Origin: Exiguobacterium antarcticum DSM 14480
GTDB taxonomy: Bacteria > Bacillota > Bacilli > Exiguobacteriales > Exiguobacteriaceae
DNA: 64,000 nucleotides
Assembly (NCBI RefSeq): GCF_000685865.1
Contig: NZ_JMKS01000003.1
Coordinates: forward strand, 124,001 to 188,000
Direction: 5' to 3'
Shown here: piece after piece, positions 37,108 to 46,467 of the stretch
Numbering within the stretch: position 1 is the first letter of the stretch
How the letters are laid out: each line of letters starts with the position of its first letter
Made by a program: the position numbers and the translations under genes
Notes under the pieces: generated by a model
What the model was told of the DNA's origin: nothing
The model's input: only the letters and a program-made list of their open reading frames with translations
Database searches by the model: none

Positions 37108-37827
37108 TTATTTCCCCCTTACGAGTGTCCCGATTTCATCACCGATGACAACGCGTTTGATGTTTCCTTCTTCCATTAACGAGAAGACGATGAGCGGGAT
37201 ATCATTATCCATGCAAAGCGACGTCGCCGTTGAATCCATGACTTGAAGACCATCTTTTAAGACATCCAAGTAAGATAACGTTTCGAACTTCTTCGCTTCC
37301 GGATCGATGTTCGGATCAGCCGAGTAGACGCCGTCGACATTGTTTTTCGCCATCAAGATGACGTCTGCCTCAATTTCAGCCGCCCGAAGCGCTGCCGTCG
37401 TATCTGTTGAGAAATAGGGATTCCCTGTTCCGGCTGCAAAGATGACAACGCGTCCTTTTTCAAGATGACGCATCGCCCGACGACGGATGTACGGTTCAGC
37501 AACTTGTCGCATTTCAATCGACGTTTGGACACGTGTTTCAACGCCAACCGACTCCAAACTATCTTGTAAAGCGAGCGAGTTCATGACGGTCGCAAGCATT
37601 CCCATATAATCCGCGTTTGCCCGGTCCATTCCAAGCTCTGCTCCTGTTTTACCGCGCCAGATATTCCCTGCGCCGACGACAACAGCGACTTCTACGTTCA
37701 ATTCAACCAATTCCTTGATCTGATTGGAAATTGAATTGACAATACCAGGATGGATTCCGAACCCTTGATCTCCTGCGAGCGCTTCTCCGCTCAATTTTAA
37801 CACAATCCGGTTATATTTCGGTTGCAT
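37108..37827 (-). CDS. pyrH: Uridylate kinase
   Basis: A 239-residue amino-acid-kinase-fold enzyme phosphorylating UMP to [19 protein letters not shown] (near 10-25), [10 protein letters not shown] (near 51-60), the [27 protein letters not shown] region and [14 protein letters not shown] (near 160) are diagnostic. It lies between tsf and frr as in nearly all bacteria. Confidence 0.97.
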   Translation of the reverse strand: MQPKYNRIVLKLSGEALAGDQGFGIHPGIVNSISNQIKELVELNVEVAVVVGAGNIWRGKTGAELGMDRANADYMGMLATVMNSLALQDSLESVGVETRVQTSIEMRQVAEPYIRRRAMRHLEKGRVVIFAAGTGNPYFSTDTTAALRAAEIEADVILMAKNNVDGVYSADPNIDPEAKKFETLSYLDVLKDGLQVMDSTATSLCMDNDIPLIVFSLMEEGNIKRVVIGDEIGTLVRGK

Positions 37828-37854
37828 GACTATGTCCCCCTTGCTAAATTCCGT

Positions 37855-37911
37855 AAAAAAGGAACACGACCCACTTCCACACGAAAGTGGATTGAAGCAT
37901 ACGTGTTCCTT
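37855..37911 (-). terminator. Terminator between tsf and pyrH
   Basis: On the minus strand AAGGAACACG and CGTGTTCCTT enclose a second hairpin (CCACTTTC/GGAAGTGG) and are followed by TTTT. It lies about 26 bases after the tsf stop. Confidence 0.85.
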
Positions 37912-37937
37912 CTCTTGTCCTCAGGAAATCCTGATTC

Positions 37938-38819
37938 TTATTTTTTAAGTTGATTCATAACTTCTTCAGCGAAGTTTTCTTCACGTTTCTCCATACCTTC
38001 TCCAACTTCGAAGCGTACGAATGAGACGACTTTTCCGCCTTTTGATTCTACATATTTACCGACTTTGAAGTCTGGGTCTTTAACAAACGTCTGGTCGACG
38101 AGGCAAATTTCTTCGAAGAATTTGTTCATGCGTCCAACAATCATTTTTTCAACGATGTTAGCAGGTTTGCCTTCGTTGAGTGCTTGCTCCGTCAAGACTT
38201 TTTCTTCACGCGCTTTTTCTTCTTCTGTAACTGAAGAACGGTCAACGTAAAGTGGACGCGCTGCAGCGATGTGCATAGCGATGTCTTTTGCGACAGCTTC
38301 ATCCGTTGTGCCTTCGACGATGACGACAGAACCGATACGACCACCCATGTGGAGGTAAGAACCGAATGCTGCGTTGTCTTCTTTAGCGAAGAGGGCTACG
38401 CGACGAAGAGAGATTTTTTCTCCGATTGTCGATGCTTCTTCAGAGATGTATGTTTCGATTGTTTTACCCGCTTCGTATTCAGAAGCAAGTGCCGCTTCAG
38501 CCGTTTCAGATCCGTTACGGAGTACTGCGTCCGCAATATTTTGAACGAGCGATTGGAAACGTTCGTTTTTTGCAACGAAGTCTGTTTCTGAGTTGATTTC
38601 AACGAGTGCTGCTTTGTTGCCGTTGACTGCGACAGCTGTCAAACCTTCTGCTGCAATTCGGTCGCCTTTAGCTGCTGCTTTCGCGATTCCTTTTTCACGC
38701 AAGAAATCGATTGCTGCGTTCATGTCCCCGTCTGCTTCGACAAGTGCTTTTTTGCAGTCAAGCATCCCTGCACCAGTTTTTTCACGAAGTTCTTTTACCA
38801 TAGCTGCTGTAATAGCCAT
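37938..38819 (-). CDS. tsf: Elongation factor Ts
   Basis: A 293-residue nucleotide exchange factor for EF-Tu. The N-terminal UBA-like motif reads [19 protein letters not shown]. The Tu-contact sequence [15 protein letters not shown] is near residue 75. The dimerisation part contains [19 protein letters not shown] precedes the ATG. It follows rpsB by 82 bases, with a terminator-like hairpin between them. Confidence 0.97.
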   Translation of the reverse strand: MAITAAMVKELREKTGAGMLDCKKALVEADGDMNAAIDFLREKGIAKAAAKGDRIAAEGLTAVAVNGNKAALVEINSETDFVAKNERFQSLVQNIADAVLRNGSETAEAALASEYEAGKTIETYISEEASTIGEKISLRRVALFAKEDNAAFGSYLHMGGRIGSVVIVEGTTDEAVAKDIAMHIAAARPLYVDRSSVTEEEKAREEKVLTEQALNEGKPANIVEKMIVGRMNKFFEEICLVDQTFVKDPDFKVGKYVESKGGKVVSFVRFEVGEGMEKREENFAEEVMNQLKK

Positions 38820-38851
38820 TCGATATTCCTCCTTATAACGTCCTTATTTTC

Positions 38852-38890
38852 AAAAAAAAGGTGATAAAAGGTCAATTCCCTTTATCACCT
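38852..38890 (-). terminator. Terminator or attenuator between rpsB and tsf
   Basis: On the minus strand AGGTGATAAA and TTTATCACCT form a 10-bp stem with an 11-12-base loop, followed by TTTTTT. It lies 12 bases after the rpsB stop; partial readthrough into tsf is expected. Confidence 0.88.
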
Positions 38891-38901
38891 GGCATCACGA
38901 A

Positions 38902-39636
38902 TTACTCAGCGTCTGCTACTACTTCTTCAGTAGTTTCAGGTGCTACGTTATCTTCGCCTTGTTTAACTTCGAGGATTGCGTCAGCCATTTTACCAGTAAG
39001 CAATTTGACTGCACGGATCGCATCGTCGTTTGCTGGGATGACGTAGTCGATTTCGTCTGGATCACAGTTTGTATCAACGATCGCAACGATTGGGATGTTG
39101 AGTTTATGTGCTTCTGCAATCGCGATACGCTCTTTGCGTGGGTCAACGATGAAGAGTGCATCTGGAACGCCTGGCATATCTTTGATACCGCCGAGGAATT
39201 TCTCAAGACGTGTCATTTCTTTTTTAAGAATGATGACTTCTTTTTTAGGAAGAACTTCGAACGTACCGTTCTCTTCCATTTTTTCGAGTTGTTTTAAACG
39301 GTTAATCCGTTTTTTGATTGTTGAGAAGTTCGTGAGTGTTCCACCCAACCAACGTTCGTTGATGAAGTATTGACCCGCACGGATCGCTTCTTCTTTCACA
39401 GTGTCTTGAGCTTGTTTTTTCGTACCAACGAAAAGAACGTTTCCGCCTTCAGACGCTACTTCACGGATGAAGTTGTACGCTTCGTCTACTTTTTTAACCG
39501 TTTTTTGTAGGTCAATGATGTAGATTCCGTTACGTTCTGTGAAGATGTATTTTGCCATTTTTGGGTTCCAACGGCGTGTTTGGTGACCGAAGTGTACACC
39601 AGCTTCTAACAATTGTTTCATCGAGATTACTGCCAT
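38902..39636 (-). CDS. rpsB: 30S ribosomal protein S2
   Basis: A 244-residue S2 protein ([20 protein letters not shown] at the N-terminus, then [24 protein letters not shown]). [27 protein letters not shown] and [19 protein letters not shown] follow. It is one of the last proteins to join the 30S subunit and ends in an acidic tail. AAAGGAGG precedes the ATG. It is driven by a promoter overlapping swrB and has a leader of about 110 bases. Confidence 0.98.
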   Translation of the reverse strand: MAVISMKQLLEAGVHFGHQTRRWNPKMAKYIFTERNGIYIIDLQKTVKKVDEAYNFIREVASEGGNVLFVGTKKQAQDTVKEEAIRAGQYFINERWLGGTLTNFSTIKKRINRLKQLEKMEENGTFEVLPKKEVIILKKEMTRLEKFLGGIKDMPGVPDALFIVDPRKERIAIAEAHKLNIPIVAIVDTNCDPDEIDYVIPANDDAIRAVKLLTGKMADAILEVKQGEDNVAPETTEEVVADAE

Positions 39637-39750
39637 GATGAATTCCTCCTTTTGGGTTTTGGATGTCCTCCGCGATGATCGTTGTCCCAGCTAACCTATT
39701 AAAGGCACCGCAGCTGGCGATACATGCGTGCGTAATTAACACCGTAGACT

Positions 39751-39779
39751 AATATAGCATAAAGTTTAACGTCGGGCAA
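39751..39779 (-). promoter_or_regulatory. Promoter of rpsB, overlapping the swrB 3' end
   Basis: On the minus strand TTGCCC (39779-39774), a 17-base spacer and TATATT (39756-39751) with an extended-minus-10 TG (ATGCTATATT). The -35 lies in the last codons of swrB. The long leader that follows (39637-39745) could host S2 control of its own mRNA; I see no defined fold. Confidence 0.72.
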
Positions 39780-40203
39780 CCTTCGTTTTCTTGGAAAGTT
39801 TGGCGATCAAGGCGACCTCTCCCGCTCCCCGATTTAAAGAACGGGCTAACTGATCTAAGTCCGCACCGTTTTCGAGTTGTTGTTTCACATCGAAAACGGG
39901 TTCTTCTTGTACACGAACGACGGGTTCTGGTTGCAATTCTTCTTGCACCGGGAACACCAGGCGTTCGGATGTCTCCGGCGAAACCGTTCGTCCCGTTTGC
40001 TCAGGTGTTGAAGAAGCTGACGTACCGTCAGCTCCTGTCAGCTCATTGACCTGTTGCATGAACTGCAACAAGATTTCTTCTGTCTCTTGCTTTTGGCGCT
40101 CGAGATTCGTAATCCGGTCTTTAAGTAGCGCCTGTTGCTTAAATAACAGTAACAAACCATAACAGATGAGTGCAGCAAGTAAAATATAAAAGAGTGTCAT
40201 CAT
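39766..40203 (-). CDS. swrB: SwrB-like membrane protein at the end of the fla/che operon
   Basis: A protein of about 145 residues with one N-terminal membrane helix (LFYILLAALICYGLLLLF), a coiled coil (about 20-55), a Ser/Thr/Pro/Glu-rich linker and a conserved-looking end (LARSLNRGAGEVALIAKLSKK). The position between sigD and rpsB is that of B. subtilis swrB, which promotes assembly of the flagellar export and basal body. The similarity is by layout and position rather than strong sequence motifs. A GTG at 40215 overlaps the sigD stop; AAAGGA favours the ATG at 40203 or 40200. Confidence 0.75.
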   Translation of the reverse strand: MMTLFYILLAALICYGLLLLFKQQALLKDRITNLERQKQETEEILLQFMQQVNELTGADGTSASSTPEQTGRTVSPETSERLVFPVQEELQPEPVVRVQEEPVFDVKQQLENGADLDQLARSLNRGAGEVALIAKLSKKTKVARR

Positions 40204-40211
40204 AAATCCTT

Positions 40212-40985
40212 TCACATCGCGACACGATCAGAAAGATACGCACTTCCTAACGCTTGTTTCAGTTTTTTGAGTGCTTTTGAATGTATTTGCGAAATGCGTG
40301 ACGTCGATAGATTCAGAACTTCGCCGATTTCCGTCAACGTCAGTTCCTCAAAGTAAAACAGCGACACGACATACTGTTCCTTTTCTGATAACTGTTCCAC
40401 TTCTTCTGCTAGCTTCGAAATCAACTCACGCATCAGTAACGTATCTTCGGGTGTTGCAGCATCCGGATCAAGATAAGAAACCGCCATCGCTTTTCCTTCG
40501 TCCTGAAGCGTGACCGCTTCGTCGATTGATAGAATATTGGCAAAGTAGCTTTCTGCTAGCGCCGTCTTTACTTCTTCTGGACTCATTTCGACAATCGATG
40601 ACACTTCATCAATCGTCGGTGTCCGTTGAAGGCTTTGTTCTAAAATCTCGACCGCCGCTTCGACCCGTTTTGATTTTTCCCGTAAAGAACGTGGCAACCA
40701 GTCAATTTTTCGGAGTCCATCAAGAATGGCTCCACGAATCCGGAACGCGGCATACGTGTCGAATTTATTGTTATGATTTTGATCAAATTTTTGTAAGGCA
40801 TCGTAAAGTCCCATCATACCCAGACTTTTTAATTCATCGCGATCGACACTTTTCGGAAGTGTCGCACTGAGACGTTGAACGTGGTATTGAACAAGAGGTT
40901 CATAATTCAGCAGTAACCGGTCAGCTACCGCTACATCACGCGTCGATAGCCATTGATCCCAAAGTTGTTGTAATTCCTCACGCAT
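40212..40985 (-). CDS. sigD: RNA polymerase sigma factor for flagella and motility (sigma-D/FliA)
   Basis: A 257-residue sigma-70-family factor. Region 2 contains LKSLGMMGLYDALQKFD and FDTYAAFRIRGAILDGLRKIDW. Region 3 spans about 95-150. The region 4 helix-turn-helix reads LTLTEIGEVLNLSTSRISQIHSKALKKLK split near 210-240. The start at 40985 has GAGGAGG 7 bases upstream; the ATG at 40991 is too close. It directs late flagellar and chemotaxis genes (flagellin, motors, receptors). The position near the operon end is as in B. subtilis, where distance from the promoter affects motile-cell frequency. Confidence 0.96.
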   Translation of the reverse strand: MREELQQLWDQWLSTRDVAVADRLLLNYEPLVQYHVQRLSATLPKSVDRDELKSLGMMGLYDALQKFDQNHNNKFDTYAAFRIRGAILDGLRKIDWLPRSLREKSKRVEAAVEILEQSLQRTPTIDEVSSIVEMSPEEVKTALAESYFANILSIDEAVTLQDEGKAMAVSYLDPDAATPEDTLLMRELISKLAEEVEQLSEKEQYVVSLFYFEELTLTEIGEVLNLSTSRISQIHSKALKKLKQALGSAYLSDRVAM

Positions 40986-40998
40986 GACCATTCCTCCT

Positions 40999-41481
40999 CT
41001 AGATTTCCAGCGTTCCGACGTTAACTGTCCGAATGACTAATCGGCCAGAATGCGAATGGAATTCGATCGTTCGACCGTTTGTTCCACCGACGTCTTCCGC
41101 AACGAGTGGGACGTTCGCTTTTCGTAAAGCTAATCTTACAGCTGCAATATTTCGTTCACCAATCCGCATTGATTCGTGTTCGTATTTAAACTGGAACATC
41201 TGTGCGCCACCGGCAATTTTCGCTCGTAGACGGATGGCGCCTTTATGCCGAAGAGAACGTGCCAGCTCCACAACCGCTGTATCCGCAAATTTTCCGATCT
41301 CAAGCGCAATGTTTCGGCTGATCGCCGAGTCAGGTAACATGACATGCGCCATGCTGGAAAGTCCACGTTCTTGATCGTAAATGATCACACCGACACAAGA
41401 CCCTAAACCGGCTGTCCGAAGAATGATCGGTTTTTGGCTAACTGCATATTCTGCAATTCCAATCCGAACGACTTCATCCAT
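40999..41481 (-). CDS. cheD: Chemoreceptor glutamine deamidase CheD
   Basis: A 160-residue CheD. The catalytic cysteine lies in TAGLGSCVGVIIYDQ (near residues 22-36) and the histidine in SSMAHVMLPDS (near 40-50), with AGGAQMFQF further on. It deamidates receptor glutamines and, bound to CheC, tunes adaptation. The start at 41481 (MDEVVRIGIAEYAV) overlaps the cheC end by 8 bases; a longer frame to 41523 is unlikely. Confidence 0.94.
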   Translation of the reverse strand: MDEVVRIGIAEYAVSQKPIILRTAGLGSCVGVIIYDQERGLSSMAHVMLPDSAISRNIALEIGKFADTAVVELARSLRHKGAIRLRAKIAGGAQMFQFKYEHESMRIGERNIAAVRLALRKANVPLVAEDVGGTNGRTIEFHSHSGRLVIRTVNVGTLEI

Positions 41482-42082
41482 CGATATCCACACCCAATCG
41501 TTGAAAAACAGTGGTAAAGGCACCCTCTTCAGGTAACAACAATAAATGACCGTTCAAATCGTTTCCTGAACTGGATAACCGTGTATCGATGTATACTGCC
41601 ATGTTACCAAATTTTGTCGACTCTAGTAAGGCAACTTCTAAAATCGCTCCGACCATATCAAAAGCAGATGCCGGGACTGTCACATGGACGGATAGATCGA
41701 GCCAATCGGAAATCGAACGGGCGTAGGCGCCGATCAAGATGTTCCCGATCTCTTCCCAGGCCGACACTCCCATCGCATGTTCATCGGAAAAAAACCGGAA
41801 TGGCTGTTGTAGTAACTGCGACACTAGCTTTTCAGCATCTTCGAGTGGCATTAAAAACAGAAGACACGCCTTGATGTCACCAGAAAAACGAAGGAGTGCT
41901 CCCGCCGTATAGGCTTCAGCGCCACCTACCCGCTCAACGATTGTTGAGAATGACTCTAAGTCTGCTGACGGTACTTCGATTTCGACCGGTTGTCCAAGAA
42001 GAGTCGATAATGCCGTCGCCGCATGGGCCGCTCCGATATTACCGATTTCTCGAAAGACATCTTGTTCCATCCGATTAAGCAT
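41474..42082 (-). CDS. cheC: CheY-P phosphatase CheC
   Basis: A protein of about 202 residues with two copies of the CheC active-site pattern: EIGNIGAAHAATALS near residue 12 and WEEIGNILIGAYARS near 105, each with the E-x-x-N pair. It dephosphorylates CheY-P and is stimulated by CheD, which is encoded next with an 8-base overlap. The ATG at 42082 overlaps the cheW end; other in-frame starts (TTG 42097, ATG 42070) are possible. Confidence 0.94.
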   Translation of the reverse strand: MLNRMEQDVFREIGNIGAAHAATALSTLLGQPVEIEVPSADLESFSTIVERVGGAEAYTAGALLRFSGDIKACLLFLMPLEDAEKLVSQLLQQPFRFFSDEHAMGVSAWEEIGNILIGAYARSISDWLDLSVHVTVPASAFDMVGAILEVALLESTKFGNMAVYIDTRLSSSGNDLNGHLLLLPEEGAFTTVFQRLGVDIDG

Positions 42083-42503
42083 GGATGATCTCTTCAAACA
42101 ATCGATTTGGTTCTAACAAGGAGAACAACTGCTCTTCGCCTTTCGCAATCGCAGTCAAATACGTCGTCTCCTCTTGTTTTTGATCCGTCAATGGTTCAAT
42201 CCGGACATCTGTCGCTTCCACGACTTCATTTGCACGATCGACGATAAAACCAGCATCTCCGTGTTCGAGTGTCGCAATGATGATTCGTGTTTCTTCTGTT
42301 TCCTCAATCGAATCAAACCCTAAACGTGTCCGTAAATCAATCACGGGTGTCACGACACCTCGTAAATTAATCACACCTTTGACATAAGAGGCGGCATTTG
42401 GAATCCGTGTAATCGGGATGACACGTTCGATTGAACGAACAGATTGAACATCAATTCCGTATGCATTTTCTTCTAATTGAAAGACAACCCATTTTTGTTC
42501 CAT
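42075..42503 (-). CDS. cheW: Chemotaxis coupling protein CheW
   Basis: A 142-residue single-domain CheW that links receptors to CheA. NAYGIDVQSVRSIERV, ITRIPNAASYVKGVINLRG and VTPVIDLRTRLGF are the conserved receptor- and kinase-binding segments. GTGAGGGAATGAAG precedes the ATG. It sits between cheA and cheC. Confidence 0.96.
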   Translation of the reverse strand: MEQKWVVFQLEENAYGIDVQSVRSIERVIPITRIPNAASYVKGVINLRGVVTPVIDLRTRLGFDSIEETEETRIIIATLEHGDAGFIVDRANEVVEATDVRIEPLTDQKQEETTYLTAIAKGEEQLFSLLEPNRLFEEIIHA

Positions 42504-42514
42504 TCTTCATTCCC

Positions 42515-44515
42515 TCACTTTCGTAACAATGCATTGCTATCGATGATTAACGCCACTTGACCGTCACCTAGAATCGTCGCACCGGAAATCGCACGGATCC
42601 CTTCGAGATAGCTGCCTAGTGGTTTCATGACGATTTCTTGTTGCCCGATCAATTCAGAGACGATCAATCCGGCTAATTTTTCGCCACTTCTTACGACGAC
42701 AACAGAATAGGCATCTGCTTCTACTTGCGGCAAACCATATACCTGGTTCAATGAAATCAACGGAACAAGTTGTCCCCGGAAATCAAAGACCTTTTCGCGG
42801 TGCGCTTGTAAGATCGCTTCTTGTTTGAGTGACGTTGTTTCGATGATCGCCGTCAATGGGATGGCGTACGTTTCTTGACCGAGTTTAACGAGCATAGCCG
42901 AAATAATCGACAGCGTCAGCGGTAAGCTGATTCTAAAGATTGTTCCTTCTCCACGTTTCGTCTCGACGAATACTTCCCCACCAAGGGATTCGATTTTTGA
43001 TTTAACGACATCGAGTCCGACACCACGTCCTGATAAATCGGTTACCGTCTCCGCCGTTGAAAATCCTGGGGCAAATAACAACATGGCTGCTTCTTCCGGT
43101 GTCAGTAAAGCTGCCTCTTCTTCCGTCAGCAAACCTTTCTCAAGCGCAATTTTCGTCACGCGTTCATGATTGATTCCAGCCCCGTCATCTTCAATCTCGA
43201 TGAACACCCGGTTTCCAGAATGATAGGCACGCAGTGACAGATTTCCTTCGACGGCTTTTCCAGCTAGGATCCGGTCTGTCTTACTTTCAATCCCGTGATC
43301 AACGGCATTCCGGATCAAGTGGACGAGCGGGTCACCAATCTCGTCGATGACCGTCCGGTCGAGTTCTGTCTCAGCCCCGGTGATGTGCAATTTGATGTTT
43401 TTTCCGACATCCTTCGAAACCGAACGAACCATCCGTGGAAAGCGGTTGAAGACTTGTTCAATCGGCATCATCCGTAATGTCAGGACCAATGACTGTAATT
43501 CATTTGTCCCCCGTTTAATCCGTTCCACCGTCTCTGTCAAATCAGAGGAACCAACTTCTGCCGCGATCCGCTCTAGACGACCACGATCGATGATGAATTC
43601 TTCGAATAAGTTCATCAATCGATCAATCCGTTCTAGATTGACACGGATCGTTTTTGCCGCAATCGGGGTTTGAGCTTCTCCTGAAGCATCAACTGTTTCG
43701 ACTGGCTTTTTATTCAGCGGATTATCGGTTGGTTCAAGCAACGTCGCTGCTGCAGCAACCGGCTCGACGGGTACTTCGAATGGTTGAATCAAAACCTGTG
43801 CAACTTCAGATACGGCTTTGATCCCCTCCTGAATTTCTTGTTCCGACTTCATCGTCACGAACAAGACATCAAAACTTGTCTCGAACTGTTCTTGCTCGAG
43901 TTCATCAGAAGTTGGGTTTGACAAAATGACATCACCCAGATTTTGTAAACGATCAAAGACCATGTAGACACGTGCGGCCTTTAAAATCACATCGGCTGAC
44001 AGTTCAACCGTAATGACATACGCTTGATAACCGGAAGCCATCGATTGACGGACAACGGATTCCGAGTAAACGTCGCATTCAAAGTTTTTGATGACCGACA
44101 CAACAGGATTCGCTGCTACTTTGTCGGTTTCACCATCTTTTTGAATAAACTGTTTTAAACGGACGACCGTCGTCGCCACATCAAGCTTCCCGGTTCCCCC
44201 TTGACTGATATCTTCGACCATCGTTTCGAGTTGTTCAGCGGCCACAAACAAGACGTCAATCAAATCGGGTGTCGCCGGCTGTGTTTTCGAACGCACAAGA
44301 TCAAGCGCACTTTCCATCTCATGTGTTAAATCGGCAATCGCATCGTATCCCATCGTACCGGACATTCCCTTTAATGTATGGGCAGAACGGAAAATCTGAT
44401 CGATGACGGCTTCATCATCCAGACGCTGTTCAAAAATCAAAAGACTCGAGTTGATGGCTTGCAGATGTTCGATTGACTCGTCCAGAAACAATCCTAAATA
44501 TTCATTTAAATCCAT
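42515..44515 (-). CDS. cheA: Chemotaxis histidine kinase CheA
   Basis: A 666-residue kinase with all five domains. P1 carries the phosphorylated His46 in FRSAHTLKGMSGTMGY. P2, the CheY-binding part, spans about 150-250, followed by a linker. P3, the dimer helix, is near 300. P4 has the N box HLIRNAVDHGIES (about 398-410), EIEDDGAGI, LFAPGFSTAE and GRGVGLDVVKSK. P5 is the CheW-like regulatory end. GAAGGAGG precedes the ATG. In this operon it directly follows flhG, with no cheB between them, unlike B. subtilis. Confidence 0.97.
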   Translation of the reverse strand: MDLNEYLGLFLDESIEHLQAINSSLLIFEQRLDDEAVIDQIFRSAHTLKGMSGTMGYDAIADLTHEMESALDLVRSKTQPATPDLIDVLFVAAEQLETMVEDISQGGTGKLDVATTVVRLKQFIQKDGETDKVAANPVVSVIKNFECDVYSESVVRQSMASGYQAYVITVELSADVILKAARVYMVFDRLQNLGDVILSNPTSDELEQEQFETSFDVLFVTMKSEQEIQEGIKAVSEVAQVLIQPFEVPVEPVAAAATLLEPTDNPLNKKPVETVDASGEAQTPIAAKTIRVNLERIDRLMNLFEEFIIDRGRLERIAAEVGSSDLTETVERIKRGTNELQSLVLTLRMMPIEQVFNRFPRMVRSVSKDVGKNIKLHITGAETELDRTVIDEIGDPLVHLIRNAVDHGIESKTDRILAGKAVEGNLSLRAYHSGNRVFIEIEDDGAGINHERVTKIALEKGLLTEEEAALLTPEEAAMLLFAPGFSTAETVTDLSGRGVGLDVVKSKIESLGGEVFVETKRGEGTIFRISLPLTLSIISAMLVKLGQETYAIPLTAIIETTSLKQEAILQAHREKVFDFRGQLVPLISLNQVYGLPQVEADAYSVVVVRSGEKLAGLIVSELIGQQEIVMKPLGSYLEGIRAISGATILGDGQVALIIDSNALLRK

Positions 44516-44536
44516 GGAACATGTCCTCCTTCATGA

Positions 44537-45391
44537 TTAGCGGACGCGATTACGCCGTTTTGTCAAACGACTCAGTAACCGGTCTAAAAATTTCTGTTCG
44601 TGTACCTGAAGTCCCGTCAGTGCTGTCGTAATATGATCGAGTCGCCAACTGACATCACTCGTCCGGTCAAACAGATAAAATGGACGCTGTGCCTTGACCG
44701 CCTTCATGACGGTTGGATCGTCTGGCAAGAAACCAACGAAGCGTAACGACTTCTCTAAAAAATTCTGACTGACCTGTTGTAAACGATCGAATGTCTCCAG
44801 TGCTTCTTGACCATTCATCGCCCGATTGACGACAACGGCAATCGGAAGTTCATTTGCATGATGATGGGCGAGCTTTACGAACGCATAGCCATCCATGATC
44901 GACGTCGGCTCTGGCGTCACGACTAACCAGGCCTCATCTGCACTGCTGATGAAATCGAATGTTTGATGTGTCGCACCAGCACCTAAATCGAGTAACACGA
45001 AATCATACTCGTAAAAAAACCGGAACTCGCTCATCATGAATTGCACATCATGATCGGTCAGATCCATCAATTCCGTGAATCCGCTCCCACCATGAATGAA
45101 ATGTAACTCAGGCGTCGCTTCGACGACGGCTTGCGCCAAGGATTCACGCTGTTTGACACAATCCATCAAAGATGTTTTAGAAGACTTCCCCAATAACACT
45201 CCGACGTTCGCCATTCCGATATCTAAATCAATGATCAATACTTTTTTAGCTTGTAACGATAGTGCTACTCCTAAATTGACAGCCACGTTCGTTTTTCCAA
45301 CGCCACCTTTTCCACTGACGATGGCAATCGTTTTAGTCTCTCGAACTGCTACCTTTGAACGTAACGCCCGTGCCTGATCTTCTCGCATCAT
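44537..45391 (-). CDS. flhG: MinD-like ATPase FlhG (YlxH)
   Basis: A 284-residue ParA/MinD-type ATPase that controls flagellum number and place. The deviant Walker A is VSGKGGVGKTNVAVNLG near 25-41, with DLDIGMANVGVLLG near 57 and DFVLLDLGAGATHQT near 130. The C-terminus is basic. It activates the GTPase of FlhF through its N-terminal residues and helps C-ring assembly by contacting FliM/FliY (family knowledge). Its ATG overlaps the flhF stop by 4 bases. Confidence 0.95.
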   Translation of the reverse strand: MMREDQARALRSKVAVRETKTIAIVSGKGGVGKTNVAVNLGVALSLQAKKVLIIDLDIGMANVGVLLGKSSKTSLMDCVKQRESLAQAVVEATPELHFIHGGSGFTELMDLTDHDVQFMMSEFRFFYEYDFVLLDLGAGATHQTFDFISSADEAWLVVTPEPTSIMDGYAFVKLAHHHANELPIAVVVNRAMNGQEALETFDRLQQVSQNFLEKSLRFVGFLPDDPTVMKAVKAQRPFYLFDRTSDVSWRLDHITTALTGLQVHEQKFLDRLLSRLTKRRNRVR

Positions 45392-46464
45392 CGTAACCCT
45401 CTTTCTACAATCATTCGGGAGATTTCTGGACTTGTCGGCCAGATGATGTCTTCAGGTACTTCTTGACCTGTCGTCAGACAAAACACAGGGATTCGTGTTT
45501 CCATCGTCAGTCCATAAATCGACCATAATTCAGTTGTCTCATCGGCTTTCGTAAAGATAAAACCACTAAGTGGTACTTGATCAAAACGTTGCCGGATTTG
45601 TTCCAAGTCACGATACTTCGACGTTAAGCTGAGGACGAGGAAGACATCGGTATCGGAAAAATCATGTCGTGCTTTTAGCTGTTCAACATATCCGGCATCG
45701 AGGAAGTTGCGTCCCGCCGTATCGATCAAAATGATGTCACAGTCAGCGAGTTCGGTTTTAGCTTGTTCGAATTCTTCTAAATCATATGCAACGCGTAGTG
45801 GAATATCGATGATATCCGCGTAAGTACGTAATTGTTCGATTGCCGAAATCCGGTATGTATCCGTCGTGATCAATCCGACCGTTTGTTGTTTCGTTAACCG
45901 GTAATAGGCAGCGAGTTTTGCGATCGTCGTCGTCTTTCCGACGCCGGTTGGTCCTGTCAGCATGACAAAACGGGATGTGGCTGTCGTAACTTGAATTTCC
46001 TTTTCAACTGCTTCAACGAGTCCTTGTTCGACCTGCGTCACATCATTCGTTTTATAATACGTCGACAACATCAAGTCATGTAACTCTTCCGCACATCGTT
46101 GTAAAGCAGGTTCCGCTAACAAGACTTCATATCGTCCTAGTGCTTCTGGTAAGCGCCGTGACGCAAAGGAAACGACGGTCGGAATGACCTGTTCCGTCAT
46201 TCCCGAATTGACTCCGCCATGGAGACGAGCAGTTGGCGGGACCGACACGGGTTCAGGATTCGCAAACGGTTGTTTTTTTGATGGAGCGACAGGATGTTCT
46301 TCCACTGACGCGACAAGTTCCACTTTTTTTTGTGTAAATAAACCAAACACCCCACCGACTTTGATCTGCCGGGTATTTAAGATGATTGCTTCTTCCCCTA
46401 AATCTTGTTTCACTAGTTCCATCGCTTCGCTGACAGAATTCGCAATAATTCGTTTTACCATCAT
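45388..46464 (-). CDS. flhF: Flagellar SRP-type GTPase FlhF
   Basis: A 358-residue GTPase of the SRP/FtsY class. After an N-terminal B domain and a variable linker come the NG domains with GPTGVGKTTTIAKLAAYY near 168, TTDTYRISAIEQLRTYA near 200, DIILIDTAGRNFLD near 245 and FTKADETTELW near 305. It places the new flagellum at the membrane and works with FlhG encoded next. Confidence 0.96.
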   Translation of the reverse strand: MMVKRIIANSVSEAMELVKQDLGEEAIILNTRQIKVGGVFGLFTQKKVELVASVEEHPVAPSKKQPFANPEPVSVPPTARLHGGVNSGMTEQVIPTVVSFASRRLPEALGRYEVLLAEPALQRCAEELHDLMLSTYYKTNDVTQVEQGLVEAVEKEIQVTTATSRFVMLTGPTGVGKTTTIAKLAAYYRLTKQQTVGLITTDTYRISAIEQLRTYADIIDIPLRVAYDLEEFEQAKTELADCDIILIDTAGRNFLDAGYVEQLKARHDFSDTDVFLVLSLTSKYRDLEQIRQRFDQVPLSGFIFTKADETTELWSIYGLTMETRIPVFCLTTGQEVPEDIIWPTSPEISRMIVERGLR

Positions 46465-46467
46465 TTG

